Assembly: GCA_037043015.1 (NCBI GenBank)
Contig: CM073325.1
Location: 13,247,001 to 13,311,000 of the forward strand
Length of the DNA stretch: 64,000 bases
Direction: 5' to 3'
DNA from: Bryum argenteum
Lineage: Eukaryota > Streptophyta > Bryopsida > Bryales > Bryaceae
The position numbers were made by a program, and so were the translations under genes. The notes below the pieces were generated by a model. That model worked only from the letters and a program-made list of their open reading frames with translations. It was not told the origin of the DNA and searched no databases. Of the stretch, positions 23,727 to 34,740 are shown one piece after another (within the stretch, counting starts at the first letter, position 1; every line of letters starts with the position of its first letter).

Positions 23727-24414
23727 TTTATCAAACTCCCAAGCACGCCAGAGGGGCTTTTTTCCAACAGAATCTGCTCTGTAGCTCTCATTGTACTCAA
23801 CTTTTTACTTATACTTTGATGTCAAAGTGGTCACCTTCTTATAAAATATGAAATTTTACAATTCAAATCACAATTTGTATGAGGGATTTTGTGCTTTGAA
23901 AGGATTATGGTAGGTAGGTTGGGGTTGTACCGTAACACCATAGCAGATTCGGTCCTCAACGAACAATTTTTGTTTTTCTTTTTTTCTTTCTTCTTTTTTT
24001 CTTTTTTTTTTTTTCCCCGAAAAAATAAGGTTTGTCTGCTAGAATTTTTATTTTATTTTTAATTCGTTTTTTTTTTTTTTGGAAAAATCCTATGCAAAAG
24101 AGAGAAATGATCTGGAGGCTCTGATTGTTGCAATAACTCATCCAGTTGACACTTGCAGTAACTCATAATTTCCCAACTTTTCGTTCCTCTTGGCTTGAAA
24201 TTTCTAAGTTTTTAATGTTTTATGAAATACAATTATTTATGAACGAACCTGCTATGGTGTATAACCTTGTAGGAGGTTGCAAGCTCATTATTGATTGGTT
24301 CAGTCCTGATGCCCAAGTTCAAAAAGTGCACTATTCATGATGCCCAAGCTCAAAAAATGTTGTGATCCAATTTTGGGATGTCCGTTTCACACCCCGTGGG
24401 CGTTCAAAGGTTAA
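23727..24414 (+). mobile_element. TTAA-family MITE, copy split by a nested insertion
   Basis: Outer parts match 57012-57380 in the same orientation. The left part, 23731-23931, shares blocks such as TTTGTGCTTTGAAAGGATTA. The right part, 24259-24414, shares CCTTGTAGGAGGTTGCAAGC. The ends are worn versions of the family ends: CTCCCAAGCACG at left, GGGCGTTCAAAGGTTAAG at right. About 325 bp absent from the other copy interrupt it at 23932-24258. Confidence 0.75.
23932..24258. mobile_element. Nested insertion with 12-bp terminal inverted repeats
   Basis: This segment is present only in the 23.7-kb copy of the TTAA-family MITE. It starts ACACCATAGCAG (after GTAC CGTA) and ends CTGCTATGGTGT, a perfect 12-bp inverted pair. 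It contains long T-rich tracts (about 23967-24015, 24065-24081) and no coding frame. The family is unknown, and a clear target duplication is not visible. Confidence 0.7.
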
Positions 24415-24621
24415 GACTTACATGCCCATGGAGGAGTACTCCCTTTGTCTCATGATGGCGATATTGCAAACACCGTAATCCAATTGGAACATCTTGAATG
24501 AAGTTTGTTTTGTTCGAAGAGCGATTAAAAAGTGAGGTTAAATAGTGTTCACGATCTTGGTCTTCAATTGGGTTGATGAGGGACTTTTTTGTGCAAAATT
24601 GATGGCAAATGGACTCTAATG

Positions 24622-24832
24622 ACTAGTAAGTATTGCGTTCTGAAATGTTGATTGGAATTCTGTGTACGATATGACATAAGAGACTTATGTCCAAAATGAC
24701 ATAGAAACATGTTAATTTGAACATTATTATGTCTATAAAAACATGTTTTTATGTCATTTTGGACATACGTCTCTTGTGTCATATTGTACACGTGATTCCA
24801 ATCAACATTTTAGGACATGATTCCTACTAATG
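24622..24832. mobile_element. Foldback element / long hairpin
   Basis: Arms at 24622-24711 and 24742-24832 are inverted copies over about 90 bp. The inner 65 bp differ at roughly seven sites (GACATAAGAGACTTATGTCC opposite GGACATACGTCTCTTGTGTC). The loop is about 30 bp. Flanking AATGA on both sides may be a 5-bp target duplication. No coding capacity. It may be a foldback MITE; a transcript would form a long near-perfect hairpin able to feed small-RNA processing. Confidence 0.75.
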
Positions 24833-25476
24833 AATATGGATATGAAGGAAATGTGCGAATGGATCGCTTGGGACATGGATGACAATTGCCAAGTTTGTCT
24901 CGTGGAGATGATAGAAACTTGGAAGTGGCTTGCTCTATACATGGCTCCTAATTGTCGAGCTTGACCTGTCTTGCGCCATCAACTGATCAAGTATGCACCG
25001 AGCCTCCTCAACAACTACAAACTGGTACTGGAGCAACTCTACTTTTAGCATATAAAAACCATAAAAAATCGCCCAATTTTGTTTCAACTAGAGAAAGTGT
25101 CTTCAATCACCTTCATGCATGTACTTATTGTTAGTTGTCACTTACCTTCCAACAAAGAAGAAATGATCAACTCCAATTATCGCTTGTATATGCCAACTTG
25201 GGCAAATATCATGCCTAGAGTCTATCGCATGGTGCTCAAATTTGATAAAAATTATCAGTACAATGACCTCACTCACATAAGTTCTCAAAACACACCAAAA
25301 GGTTACTCAAAAGATGATCAACAATAAATGTAAAAGATGTGTTTAACATTGTATCGCTATTCCCTAATACAAGCATGGCAAATAAATTTGTACGGCAACA
25401 ACATTCCACCGTCAACTCTATGTAACATAGTGTATTTGTTCATCTGTTAATAAATTGAGGGGAAGGTATTGCGTCT

Positions 25477-25777
25477 CACTAGTAGAAAATAAGACAAAGT
25501 GACTTCCGTAGTCATTTGTCCCTATTGATGCAAAGTGCCCTGTCTATTTGTGCTCCTTATGACATAAAAACAAATCATTAAATTTTCACTAATCCTTGCA
25601 TTTTTACTAATCTAGTAGGCTATAGTATACCTATTACAACAAAAATAATTTTAAGTAAAAGTGACATATTTAACAATTTATTTTAATGTCATTAGAAGTG
25701 CAAATTAAATCAGGCACTTTGCATCTCTAGAGACAAGTCACTACGGAGGTTACTTTTGGTGCCATATTCTACTAGTG
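25477..25777. mobile_element. CACTA-type MITE
   Basis: Starts CACTAGTAGAAAAT at 25477 and ends ATTCTACTAGTG at 25777. The inverted similarity runs on for about 60 bp with gaps (TCCGTAGT, TTTGCATC and GCAAAGTGCC motifs in both arms). CACTA ends with internal non-coding DNA of 301 bp indicate a non-autonomous En/Spm relative. A 3-bp target duplication is not clear. Confidence 0.7.
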
Positions 25778-27616
25778 CGTGCAACATAGAAACAATTGAA
25801 ACACTCTCAAGATAAGAACTTGCTCGTAATGTAAATAACCTTTCTGAAGCACGTCGAACATTTGAAGTTGGGCTAAAAGTCAATTGGTTGTTTATGGAGT
25901 GTGATTTAAATACTTGGAATTAATTATTGTAGTTGTATCATTCTTTAGGTATTTCATTGTACATGTATTCTATCTCAATTTGGAAGTGGAAATTCTTGCA
26001 TTATCACGGTAACAGAAAGTGTTAAGCTTGAAGTTGCCTCAACCATTACAAACTAAGGTTCTCTCAAGTAGCAATTATTTTGAGGCTTGTTACTTCACAA
26101 GAACAAATCAACAAAGTAATGCACTTAGAAAATTTATTTGCTCATCACACTTAACATTCATACCCAGTTGTGTCATATCTTGTAATAACTTGGCAGTAAG
26201 AAAGTTGAAGGGAGTAAACTTGAGAGAACAAATTGACCAAGAGGACGAGGCATTGTATACATCTTCAACTGTTGGAGCATCTTGCACGCACTCCGAAGTA
26301 TATTGTCAATGGATTGGAATTTATATTTGCCATATCGAAGTTGAGCATCTCGGTAGGGGTGCCAACAATCCCCCTCTGCGCTTCTACATTCTTTGAAAGT
26401 GCCACCTAAGCAAAGCAACTTCGTTGTGGTCATGTGTAATTTAGGAATGTTGAGTAAATGGGAGACCTTTAGTTTCAAATGGCTAAAACACGAGTTTAGA
26501 TAAAATATGACGAACGGGAAGCATGAAGCAATAATCTATAGTTGGTTCTCCAATGCTCAAGCTTCAATCGCGACCAAATACCACATATTGCTACCCACCT
26601 TATATCAATATTGAAATTTAATTAGTTTGCAATCTGGCCTCCAGATTGCCCAACAAGAAATCTTGTCATGTTTGTGTTTGAAGACTCATAACAAATAATT
26701 TGCAAATCCAAATGAAGTTCTACGATTTCTGTATGAAATTAGACTCTTCAATTTTCTACCCTACATCTGTCGTTTCATTGTTGATTTTTAATTCTATTTT
26801 ATTCAAAATACTCATGGTTGGAGGCATGGAGACCCTTGAAGATTCAGAATAAACTCAAAAATGGTTATTTTAGCCTTTAGAAGTTAATCATTTAACACCA
26901 TGCGTTCCTATTTTGAACAATGTACACTTTGAGACCTCAAATTAATATCAACAAACCGATTTTCATTTTATGTAGAAATACATGGTTTAACCTTAGTAAT
27001 TGTACTACTATATACAACAACAATATCTTCGAGTCCATTCAAATCATGTGCTACAAATAATATGTTGTGAATGCAAATTGGCATGAGTGGAGCCAAAAAA
27101 TGTTTTTTTTCTTTAAACAAGGCAATTACTAGATAGTCATTCAACACCTACGTCGCCCTTAATAAACTAGAATCTTTTCATTGGTGTTCTTTAAGCTCCA
27201 AAGCTTTGTTTTGGATTGCCCAACAGTCCACCATATATTGTAGTTTTAAGACACTTATGGTTTACAAGCTTATAGTAAAATTATTAAATTGTGTTGATTA
27301 AATTATGAGAAATGCAATAAAATTGAGCATCACATCAACTTCTATTATTAGTTGAGGTCAAATTATTTCTGTAACCCTAAAGTACTACTTTTGAGCCTCA
27401 AAATTTCAAAATCTCCATACTTGCTCTAATCAGTCTTTAGATCATAGCAATCAAACCTTTAATTTTTTTGGATACCATCACTTCTAAAATTAGAAAAATT
27501 TTAATTATAGAAAATTTTAATCTATAGATAAGTGAATCAACTTGAAAAGTTTGTGGTTAGAAATTAGAACTTCAAACTTTTCTTAATTTTCAATCATGCT
27601 CAATAAGGTTCTTAAG
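25778..27616. other. AT-rich spacer, no gene recognised
   Basis: Low-GC DNA with short chance frames on both strands (the longest near 26019-26478). None has a domain or splice pattern that I can support. Confidence 0.4.
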
Positions 27617-27683
27617 CTTAAACGCCTAACTTTTCAAAAATACACTAAAGAACAAACTTCTCGGGCAAAGTTGGGCGTTTAAG
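27617..27683. repeat. Short inverted repeat with TTAA-family-like ends
   Basis: Seventeen-base arms at 27617-27633 and 27667-27683 (CTTAAACGCCTAACTTT and its inverse, one mismatch) around a 33-bp loop. The arm starts resemble the CCCTTAAACGCCC ends of the TTAA-family MITE. It could be a drastically shortened derivative or an unrelated hairpin. Confidence 0.55.
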
Positions 27684-28151
27684 GGCTAAGCATCATTTTG
27701 GTAACTCTCAAATGAGCTTGGGTATCCAAGGGTTCATAACCCACGAACGGAACGGATGAATGAAGTTTCATTCCTTTTCTCCAGCTTCAAAGCTCCGAAC
27801 CCTAATTTTCCAGACCTAATTTCACGTGCAGAGTCTCGGAGGTCTTCAGCCGCCATAGCCAACGGTCCTTTTATCCTCAGCATAATAGTCTTGCTGCTCT
27901 GAGTCGTTCCACAGACATAGATTTTCTTCTGCTGCAACCTCCTTTCTCTCTTGCTTTTTCCTCTGCCTCTGGATTTAGCTTCATTAACTGATCGTCAGCT
28001 CTTCCGTGCCGATGGGTCCGTTCCCTGAAGCAACATCGCAAGGGCAGACGCGCCTAGGAAACGCCTCTGTTCTATGCGGCCCTCGCTATGCCGATGCCTC
28101 CTAACTATCACGCGGTATTGGTACGAAGGGCTATTGACATTCTTTAGGTTT

Positions 28152-28234
28152 TGCAAGGATGAGTAACAATAATTTATGTCTGGACTTCCAAGGATAGCGA
28201 AGGCTGTCAGTGCTGAAAATTTTCTCTCTGAGCA
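28152..28234 (+). ncRNA. Candidate C/D box snoRNA 1
   Basis: C-like box AGGATGA (28156-28162) and D box CTGA (28228-28231), flanked by a short TGC/GCA terminal pairing with one spacer base after the 5' arm. Possible internal boxes are CTGG and AGGATAG near 28180-28195. Length is 83 nt. It is the weakest of the four candidates. No rRNA target was assigned. Confidence 0.35.
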
Positions 28235-28419
28235 TCTCTCTTTTTGTAGCTCCGCATTCTTTACCAGCGCCTGAGTTAGACGAGTTCCAATTCGTTGGTT
28301 CTCCGAGGATGCTCATCGTGTTAAATAAGAGTGCCAGATAGATTTTTCGAGGTGGATCTTACCAACCTAGAGTTTCATGTGGCTCTGGTGTCAAATGTTC
28401 CTACTCACAGTTCTTTTCT

Positions 28420-28507
28420 AGCTTTATGATGACGAAAAGCAGACGGGCGGACTGAAATGATGCCATGTTGATTGTCTGTATCTGACCATTCGTGGTTCCT
28501 GAAAGCT
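28420..28507 (+). ncRNA. Candidate C/D box snoRNA 2
   Basis: Complete box set in order: C box ATGATGA (28426-28432), D' box CTGA (28452-28455), C' box ATGATGC (28457-28463), D box CTGA (28499-28502). The ends pair as AGCTT/AAGCT (28420-28424 with 28503-28507). Length is 88 nt. Guide regions precede D' (AGCAGACGGGCGGA) and D (CCATTCGTGGTTC). C/D snoRNAs guide 2'-O-methylation, mostly of rRNA; the target was not determined. Confidence 0.65.
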
Positions 28508-28516
28508 GTTACTTCC

Positions 28517-28595
28517 GCAGATGATGATTGTAATCTTATTCTACACTCCGAAAGCTTATGTGTGGAAACATAATACACCTCTGACAATCTGATGC
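28517..28595 (+). ncRNA. Candidate C/D box snoRNA 3
   Basis: C box ATGATGA (28521-28527) and D box CTGA (28589-28592, with another CTGA at 28581-28584). The ends pair as GCA/TGC, with the same one-base spacer as its neighbour. It begins only nine bases after candidate 2, typical of plant polycistronic snoRNA clusters. Internal boxes are weak. Confidence 0.4.
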
Positions 28596-28641
28596 TTAGA
28601 GTAGTTGGTCTGATTGTATTAGGGTTTTGCGTCCTGAATTT

Positions 28642-28729
28642 CTGTAATGATGAATTATCAAATTATCAACTTTCGTTCTACCGACGGTGCCTCTGGCATT
28701 TATGAGGAGAACGTTTTATTCTGATACAG
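28642..28729 (+). ncRNA. Candidate C/D box snoRNA 4
   Basis: C box ATGATGA (28647-28653) and D box CTGA (28721-28724), directly flanked by a perfect 5-bp terminal stem CTGTA/TACAG (28642-28646 with 28725-28729). Length is 88 nt. Degenerate internal boxes are CTGG and TATGAGG near 28693-28707. Same strand as the other candidates. Confidence 0.6.
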
Positions 28730-29835
28730 AGATACCAGGATGTTGAAATCAGGTGGTCGTGTTATTTTTGTCTTACTACGATCGTGTGATGTAACACAAC
28801 GTAAAATCTTAGGACACCTTCTTACACGGCCGCCAAAGTCGTGGATGAGAGTGAAAGTTATCTGACGATCATAGTATACGCTTTTCGGTTTACCTTTGAT
28901 AGATCGATGAGACCTGAGCTGGAGAGCAGAGGGATTTTTAACGTGTGATGAGGTATTTGATTATGTCCTTGTTCCTGGAGTGTTGGGGGATACGGGTATT
29001 GAAGCCGATGATTACAACCCATCAAAAATACCATCTTTCGGGACGTAGTACACCTCCGGGTGGTGACGATTTTGTTACGTATGATGGCTTCAATTGAATC
29101 TCTTTCTATGGCTTTTGAAAGCGTCAAGTCCGTGTGTCCGTGGACAGAATGCCTGCGGTCCGTAACAATTGTACTTTTGATTTCTCTTCGGCTTATTCGC
29201 AATGCAGTGAATGAATAAAAGTCGGACAACCAGACTAGTATTGGTCAAACGGAGGATGGTGTGCATAATCGAGGGTACCTATTACTAACCGTAAACCCCA
29301 ATCTGGCACCGAATGTTACCCTCAAACATAAACTCAGATTTTACACTTCGGCTTACCCTACACAAACAGTGCGACTTGATTGTCAAGGTATCCCATTTCT
29401 ATTAACTGTAGATGTTTCAAGTTCACCGTCCCGGAGATGATACGACTCGAGACGTAACGTACACACTAACATGCTTACGAATCTGGCCACTGCTGGCGCA
29501 TCGATGATCGAATAGTGTCTATGACATAAGGAATTTCAAAACGTCGATGGTATTGCATGCATATTCACCACTGGTGACCATCCTGCCGTCAAAATCCCTT
29601 CAGCAAAGATACGGATCTGAACCGAAACACTTAGGTGACATGTTAAACTAATGAGTTTCAGCTGGACAAGCTCCTCATGCAGTGCGAGGAATGCAAACTG
29701 ATGATGGAATCAAGAGTTTCCAGGTTGCTATTATAGAAAGACGAGTTCACTTACACTGCAGAAAATTACGAGCCTCGAAAGAGAATCTTCTAACAAATCC
29801 TCTAGGATACCTTATACCGCATTATTAAACTCCTG
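28730..29835. other. GC-richer non-coding stretch downstream of snoRNA cluster
   Basis: No open frame of note, but base composition is clearly less AT-rich than the flanks, as in 27940-28730. A perfect 8-bp inverted pair TTGTTACG/CGTAACAA encloses about 29069-29168 and contains a C-like TATGATGG but no good D box. The stretch may belong to the same non-coding transcript as the snoRNA candidates. Confidence 0.3.
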
Positions 29836-30025
29836 CTGACTGTGAGAAATCACCGACATGCCACTTCTGATAGTAAGAAATCATCAGTATGCCTATTCGG
29901 ATACTAGAAAATCATCAACATTCTATTCCTGATTGTTACTTATCATAAATATGTTTCTCTCAAAAGCAAAATATCATCAGTATACTTCTTCTGATAGTAA
30001 GAAATCACCAATCCAACTTCCTCTC
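29836..30025. repeat. Degenerate ~31-bp tandem repeat
   Basis: About five imperfect copies of a unit like CTGATAGTAAGAAATCATCA. The best preserved are at about 29864-29895 and 29990-30015. On the minus strand each unit presents TGATGA and CTATCAG. Confidence 0.6.
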
Positions 30026-32989
30026 TCAAAAATTCGAGAGAAGGTGGGGTTTCACAGCACCGCTTTCTCATATCTCACCTCCCCATATCACTGGGATACC
30101 CAACCGATCGTTCACATACCTCACCTCACCTCCTAAGCTCCCACTACCACCTCTACCAAATGTGACCCAGGCATGGATGAAATGGTAGTATTTTCAATCT
30201 ATGAATTTCGTCACTAAATTGTGTTCTCCTAACTAGAAAATTTTAATTTTCATATGTGAAACGAGTGTGTAGAAAACCTTGGGTCATCCATGAATTTGAT
30301 ACATTTTACGGACACAACTAGTGACGAATATCCGTACCTCAAATTGAACCATGATGCAAGTATGAAAATTAATACATTTGTATAAATGCTAATGCATGAG
30401 TTTCTTCAGAGAAAATAACACACTTTTTGTTGATAAAATTGAGGCACTTTTATTGAATGAAATAGATACAAAAAAGTCTACTATAACTATAACTATCAAC
30501 TAATCCCATACATGTCTTTCTATGATCTGCCTATGCATCTATCTACCGAAACTGTTGCCATTCTCTTTCTCTCTGAATGTTTTGATAAATCGTCTTGTGA
30601 ACTTGTCAATTTTCATAGCTTCAAGGCTACCTCCACCTCCACATCCCAAGACAATACCTCCACCTGTACATCCCAACACAATATTAGAATTAGTCATATC
30701 TATATGCTACGACTCTGTCACCTTTCAACGAAACTCTCAAAACTAGCAAGCGAGCGAAGCAAGTTTGGCGAGTAACACATTGAGCAATCACAAATAGATT
30801 GCTTCGAAAGAGAGAGTGCATGATCGCAGGTGTGGGTGAATAGATCACTTGGAGTTGGCGCGATCTATGTCAGGGAGCTCCTCCACGGAATTCCACCAGC
30901 GTTTGTCTTCCAGGGATGTAGTGGTATTGGAACGAATGGACATCACGCGTGACTGTACGCCTTCTGCGGCGAACGATGCCTTGATTTCGCACATCTGGAC
31001 CCCGCACCTGCCAGAGCGTCAATCCAGAGCTTCCAATTTTAGGTGAAATTTGGTAAAAACTTCCATCGATTCTACTATAACGATCTTCACAGCACACACA
31101 CCAAAGACGTGAATCCATGATACTTCACATATTTCGATTATTCGCTACGTGCCAGCCACAGGAAGACAGTTTCGGAAGTCTTCGAAAACTTTCGGAGGTG
31201 GCGCCACCGCACCTCAAGCTCAATTTTTTACAACAAAACGCACGCATTATAAAGTCTTACCTAATTGCACTTGAAATGCACACACAAGGTTTCTAGTGAA
31301 GCTTCTTTAACTATGGAGTTCCTTTCTAGTTTGAGTGCGAAAGATATTACTAAGGTTGTAGAATTGTTGAAGGGAATCTAATCCATCCCTAGTGCTCCTT
31401 CTTCCCCTTCAACTCCGATTCCCTCTTCCAATATAAGTCCTCATTTTGTTTCTGCCTCTAATGTTTCCGCTTCTCAACATCACTCTGCTGCCCCCTCTGA
31501 AAGTCACTCTCTTAGTGAGCAACCTTTTTTTGCTCAACGCCCTTTCCCATTTGCTTCAATACCTGTTTCATGTGTTTCTATTCGCACTTCTCTTCCTGTT
31601 CATCGCTTCCTTCAATTGAATGTGTACTCGCGGCCACAACTTACACAACCTCAACCAAATGCACTAGTTTCGCCCAATATAAACGTAGTTGCACAACATC
31701 AACGCAACAATTCTAGGCAATTTCAGTCCCATACCAACGCACGACCCGAAGTTGATGTCCAAGCTTGGAGTTTTAGGCAATTCGCTAGAAGAAGGACGAA
31801 ATGCGTTCGATCTTCAAATGTACAAGTGGCTTTAACTCCTCTTGAGGCCGACCCTAGACCTACTCGTGAACGGATTTTCTAAATGAAGGTTCCCAAGTAC
31901 TCGAAGAATGTAAGTGGGGACAATATATATGGTAGGAAGGTTACCATTATTTAGCTTATTTGGATTATCTTGATGCCCAAGCCAAAATCAATTGGTAGTT
32001 TACCAATCCATATGATGTAGAAGTTTATGATGTTTTGTTTTCAAATTATAGAAACAACATAGACACTAGAAAAAAATGTATAAAATTCATAGAGCACAGG
32101 ATTGATGGTTTAGGAGCACTGCAATTTGTTATCAATAGTTTGTCTTCGAAATTGCATTTGGAGGTAGACGATGTGTATTTGTATTTTATGGACCATAAGG
32201 AGAATTATCAAAAGATATACAAACATCGCGCTTCAAGACAAGAGGAAGATGGAGAAAACATGGAAGACATGGATATGGAGAATAATGCTTTATTCTTGAT
32301 CATTGAAGAAGATGTTGAAGAAGGTGTACCTACGACGGACGATGGAAGAGACAACATTGAGGATGGAGGGCAAGACGTCATTACTCGAACCATGGAGGAG
32401 GATGTTGATTTCGTAATTGAAGAAGAGGATGGAGGAGCCATGCGAAGAAGCAAACGCAAAAGAAAAGACGGTCTATCGGCATCTAAAAAGCACAAGAAGG
32501 TTTGTGACATGTGCAAAGATGCATCCGCTGGACTTCTATAGGAGGATCTTACAACTTTTGACAAAACAACTCTTGTCCAAAAGCTCATGAATGTAGGTAT
32601 ACTATTTGATGTTGAAAAATTTGTTCGTAAATGATTTGGTGATAGAAAGAAAATTAACAAATCATATCCAAAAATTAAAAATGCGAGTGATATAGAAGAT
32701 TGTTTAGTCATTGAAGCAGTTGCCGAATGGGTCTTTAAAACCCAAAAAGTGGTGTTTATTGGCACCAATCGTTTGGAAGGTATTAGTTTGAAGGATTGGA
32801 GTGTCACTTAGAAATGATTATTGTTTCCTATTACAATAGCTTAGTATGAACATTGTACTTTTTCAAGAACTAAGTAATATCTTGATTTTTTATCTCTATA
32901 ATCATGCAGTATTAAATTACAACATTATTTAAATAACAACAACTGATTAAAATAGTGCAAAGGGAAGCACTATGAAGGTGGCCACCAAA

Positions 32990-33130
32990 AAATTAAGTTG
33001 GTTAATGAAGTCCCTTCTCCAAAATTCTCTTCCTAAATGAGTTAGAAATATGTCTATACAATCTTCACCTCAAGGAACCTATTAAAACATGACTTTTCAC
33101 ATAGAGATATGTTGAAATTCAATGCAATGG
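32990..33130. repeat. Dispersed repeat shared with 56250-56400
   Basis: Matches 56250-56400 in the same orientation (CCTAAATGAGTTAGAAATAT versus CCTAAGTGAGTTAGGAACAT, then CAATCTTCACCTCA versus CAATCTTTACCCTCA). Non-coding; family unknown. Confidence 0.5.
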
Positions 33131-34168
33131 ATGGTCTTTGGGAGTAAGAATAGTGAAATCATGCCTTTGTTAGTACATCTTTTTGATGTGCAAAAATTAG
33201 CATTTAAGAAAAAGTATATTCTCAATTTTTAAAAATTCTGAGATTCAATTGGTTTTGGGCAAAATTGACCATGAATAATAATATACAGTAGTTTAAACTT
33301 TGGGTATAAACATCTCGTGAAGTATGGAAAATTCTAAATATGAATGGTCCTCTTTAACCCCTAAAATACCAAGCGTTTATCGGGCTTAAAAAACCAAAAG
33401 GTGAAATTTTCTACCACCTTGTTGGAATTTAGCTATGGTCAACTAATGTTCTTCTATACTTTCAAGTTAATCGAAATTTTTCTCACTCATGCTGCAGGAT
33501 GAATCTGGTACCTTGTTCTTGTGATTATTCTTGCAAAGATAGTGAAGATGGGGTGAAATTGGTTCATCCAAATACGAGGAAGAGACATGCTGACCATGAT
33601 GCCCAAGGAAAAAGAAGCAACAAACTTCTATTACAAGTGAACCTGTAGAGCCTTGTTTCTGTTCTGGAAAAAATATTCTCATAACCCGTCGAATCATTAA
33701 TCGTCATCTGCAAGATGATCTTGAAAGGAAAACTTGAGCTTCATTGCATATTCCTCATCAAGATTCCAACATAGAAGATACAGTCGGGCCTTCTATGAGC
33801 TTGCATGAATCTCAGATTAATATCAGTGAAGAAGAAGATGACTAAGTCTGGGATATTTCACATATGGAACCAGTTGATGGTACAAGATAACATAAAGATG
33901 AACACCTTGAGGTATCATTAGAAAGAACTTCTAAAGTGAAGCTTTTGGAATTACAATCTCTCATGGATTCTGGTAACAACTCACTTACCAATTAAACTCA
34001 AATATTTAAGCTTTTATTTCACAACATTCAAGATGTGAATCTTGATGACATCCCCTCGAATCCAAATTATCAGAAATATAGTATTGGAACATTAATCAGA
34101 ATGCTCAGACGACCTTGGGATGGCACATTGGAAGGGTTCCGTTTTTTAGAATCTTTTAGAGACATCAC

Positions 34169-34310
34169 TATAAGAAAACCCCGATTTTTTTGATGTCTAA
34201 TAAATAACTTTTAGACTAGAAGACATCCTAAGACTTCCTCTAAACATCTTCATATACATCTTAGCAGACATCCATAGACATATATGGATGTCTACGAAGT
34301 TTGTCTATGA
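34169..34310 (+). mobile_element. CACTA-type terminus
   Basis: CACTATAAGAAAACCCCGA at 34169 is a typical CACTA left end, and it abruptly ends the similarity to coding DNA on its left. It is followed by TTTTTTTGATGTC and then by short AGACATCC-type motifs in both orientations (about 34209-34300), like CACTA subterminal repeats. A matching right end was not found, so its extent is uncertain. Confidence 0.45.
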
Positions 34311-34740
34311 AGTTTTTTTGGGCTTTGTTGAGATTATTCTTGACACTTTTGGAGGTTGCCCTTGTAAAATTGGTACTCTTTGTGACTTGGGGCCCTTTAG
34401 AACTTAATTAGTGATTTGGTAATAAACATATTTCCAAAAAAAATCTCAAAACAATACTAAATTCAAATTGCCCCAATTCGGCTCGCAAACCAAGAATTGT
34501 CGTAAAAGACTCAGAAACTGAAATTTGGCTTTGCAAATTTTACCACATAACCTTTGCAGTATAGAAAGCAGCCATTGAAAAATTTAGGCAAAAATATTAC
34601 TTCTAACATATTCATCTAGGCTGCCCAAAATAGCACAAGTTCAATTTGGTCTTTTAGGGATTAAACTCCAAATTCTTTTGTTTTTTTTAAAGATACACAT
34701 ATATGTTAATTTTTAAAAATTTGTCAAAGTAAACTCTGTA
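34310..34740 (+). repeat. Dispersed repeat R2, copy 1
   Basis: Matches 49955-50290 in the same orientation: TTAGTGATTTGGTAATAAACAT versus CTAGTGATTTAGTTATGAACAT positions, then TTGGCTTTGCAAATTTT versus TTGACTTTGCAATTTTT and a shared TTTAGGCAAAAA run. Part of it also matches 50380-50475 inverted. Non-coding, family unknown. Confidence 0.5.

Noticed and set aside
26019-26478. Overlapping frames of 125 and 101 codons on opposite strands
   Set aside because: Neither shows domains or splice signals, and the two strands are equally open, as expected by chance.
27734-27937. Minus-strand frame containing MAAEDLRDSAREIRSGKLGF
   Set aside because: Looks protein-like in part, but I find no joining exon and no family; the region reads better as the upstream part of the snoRNA-bearing non-coding transcript.
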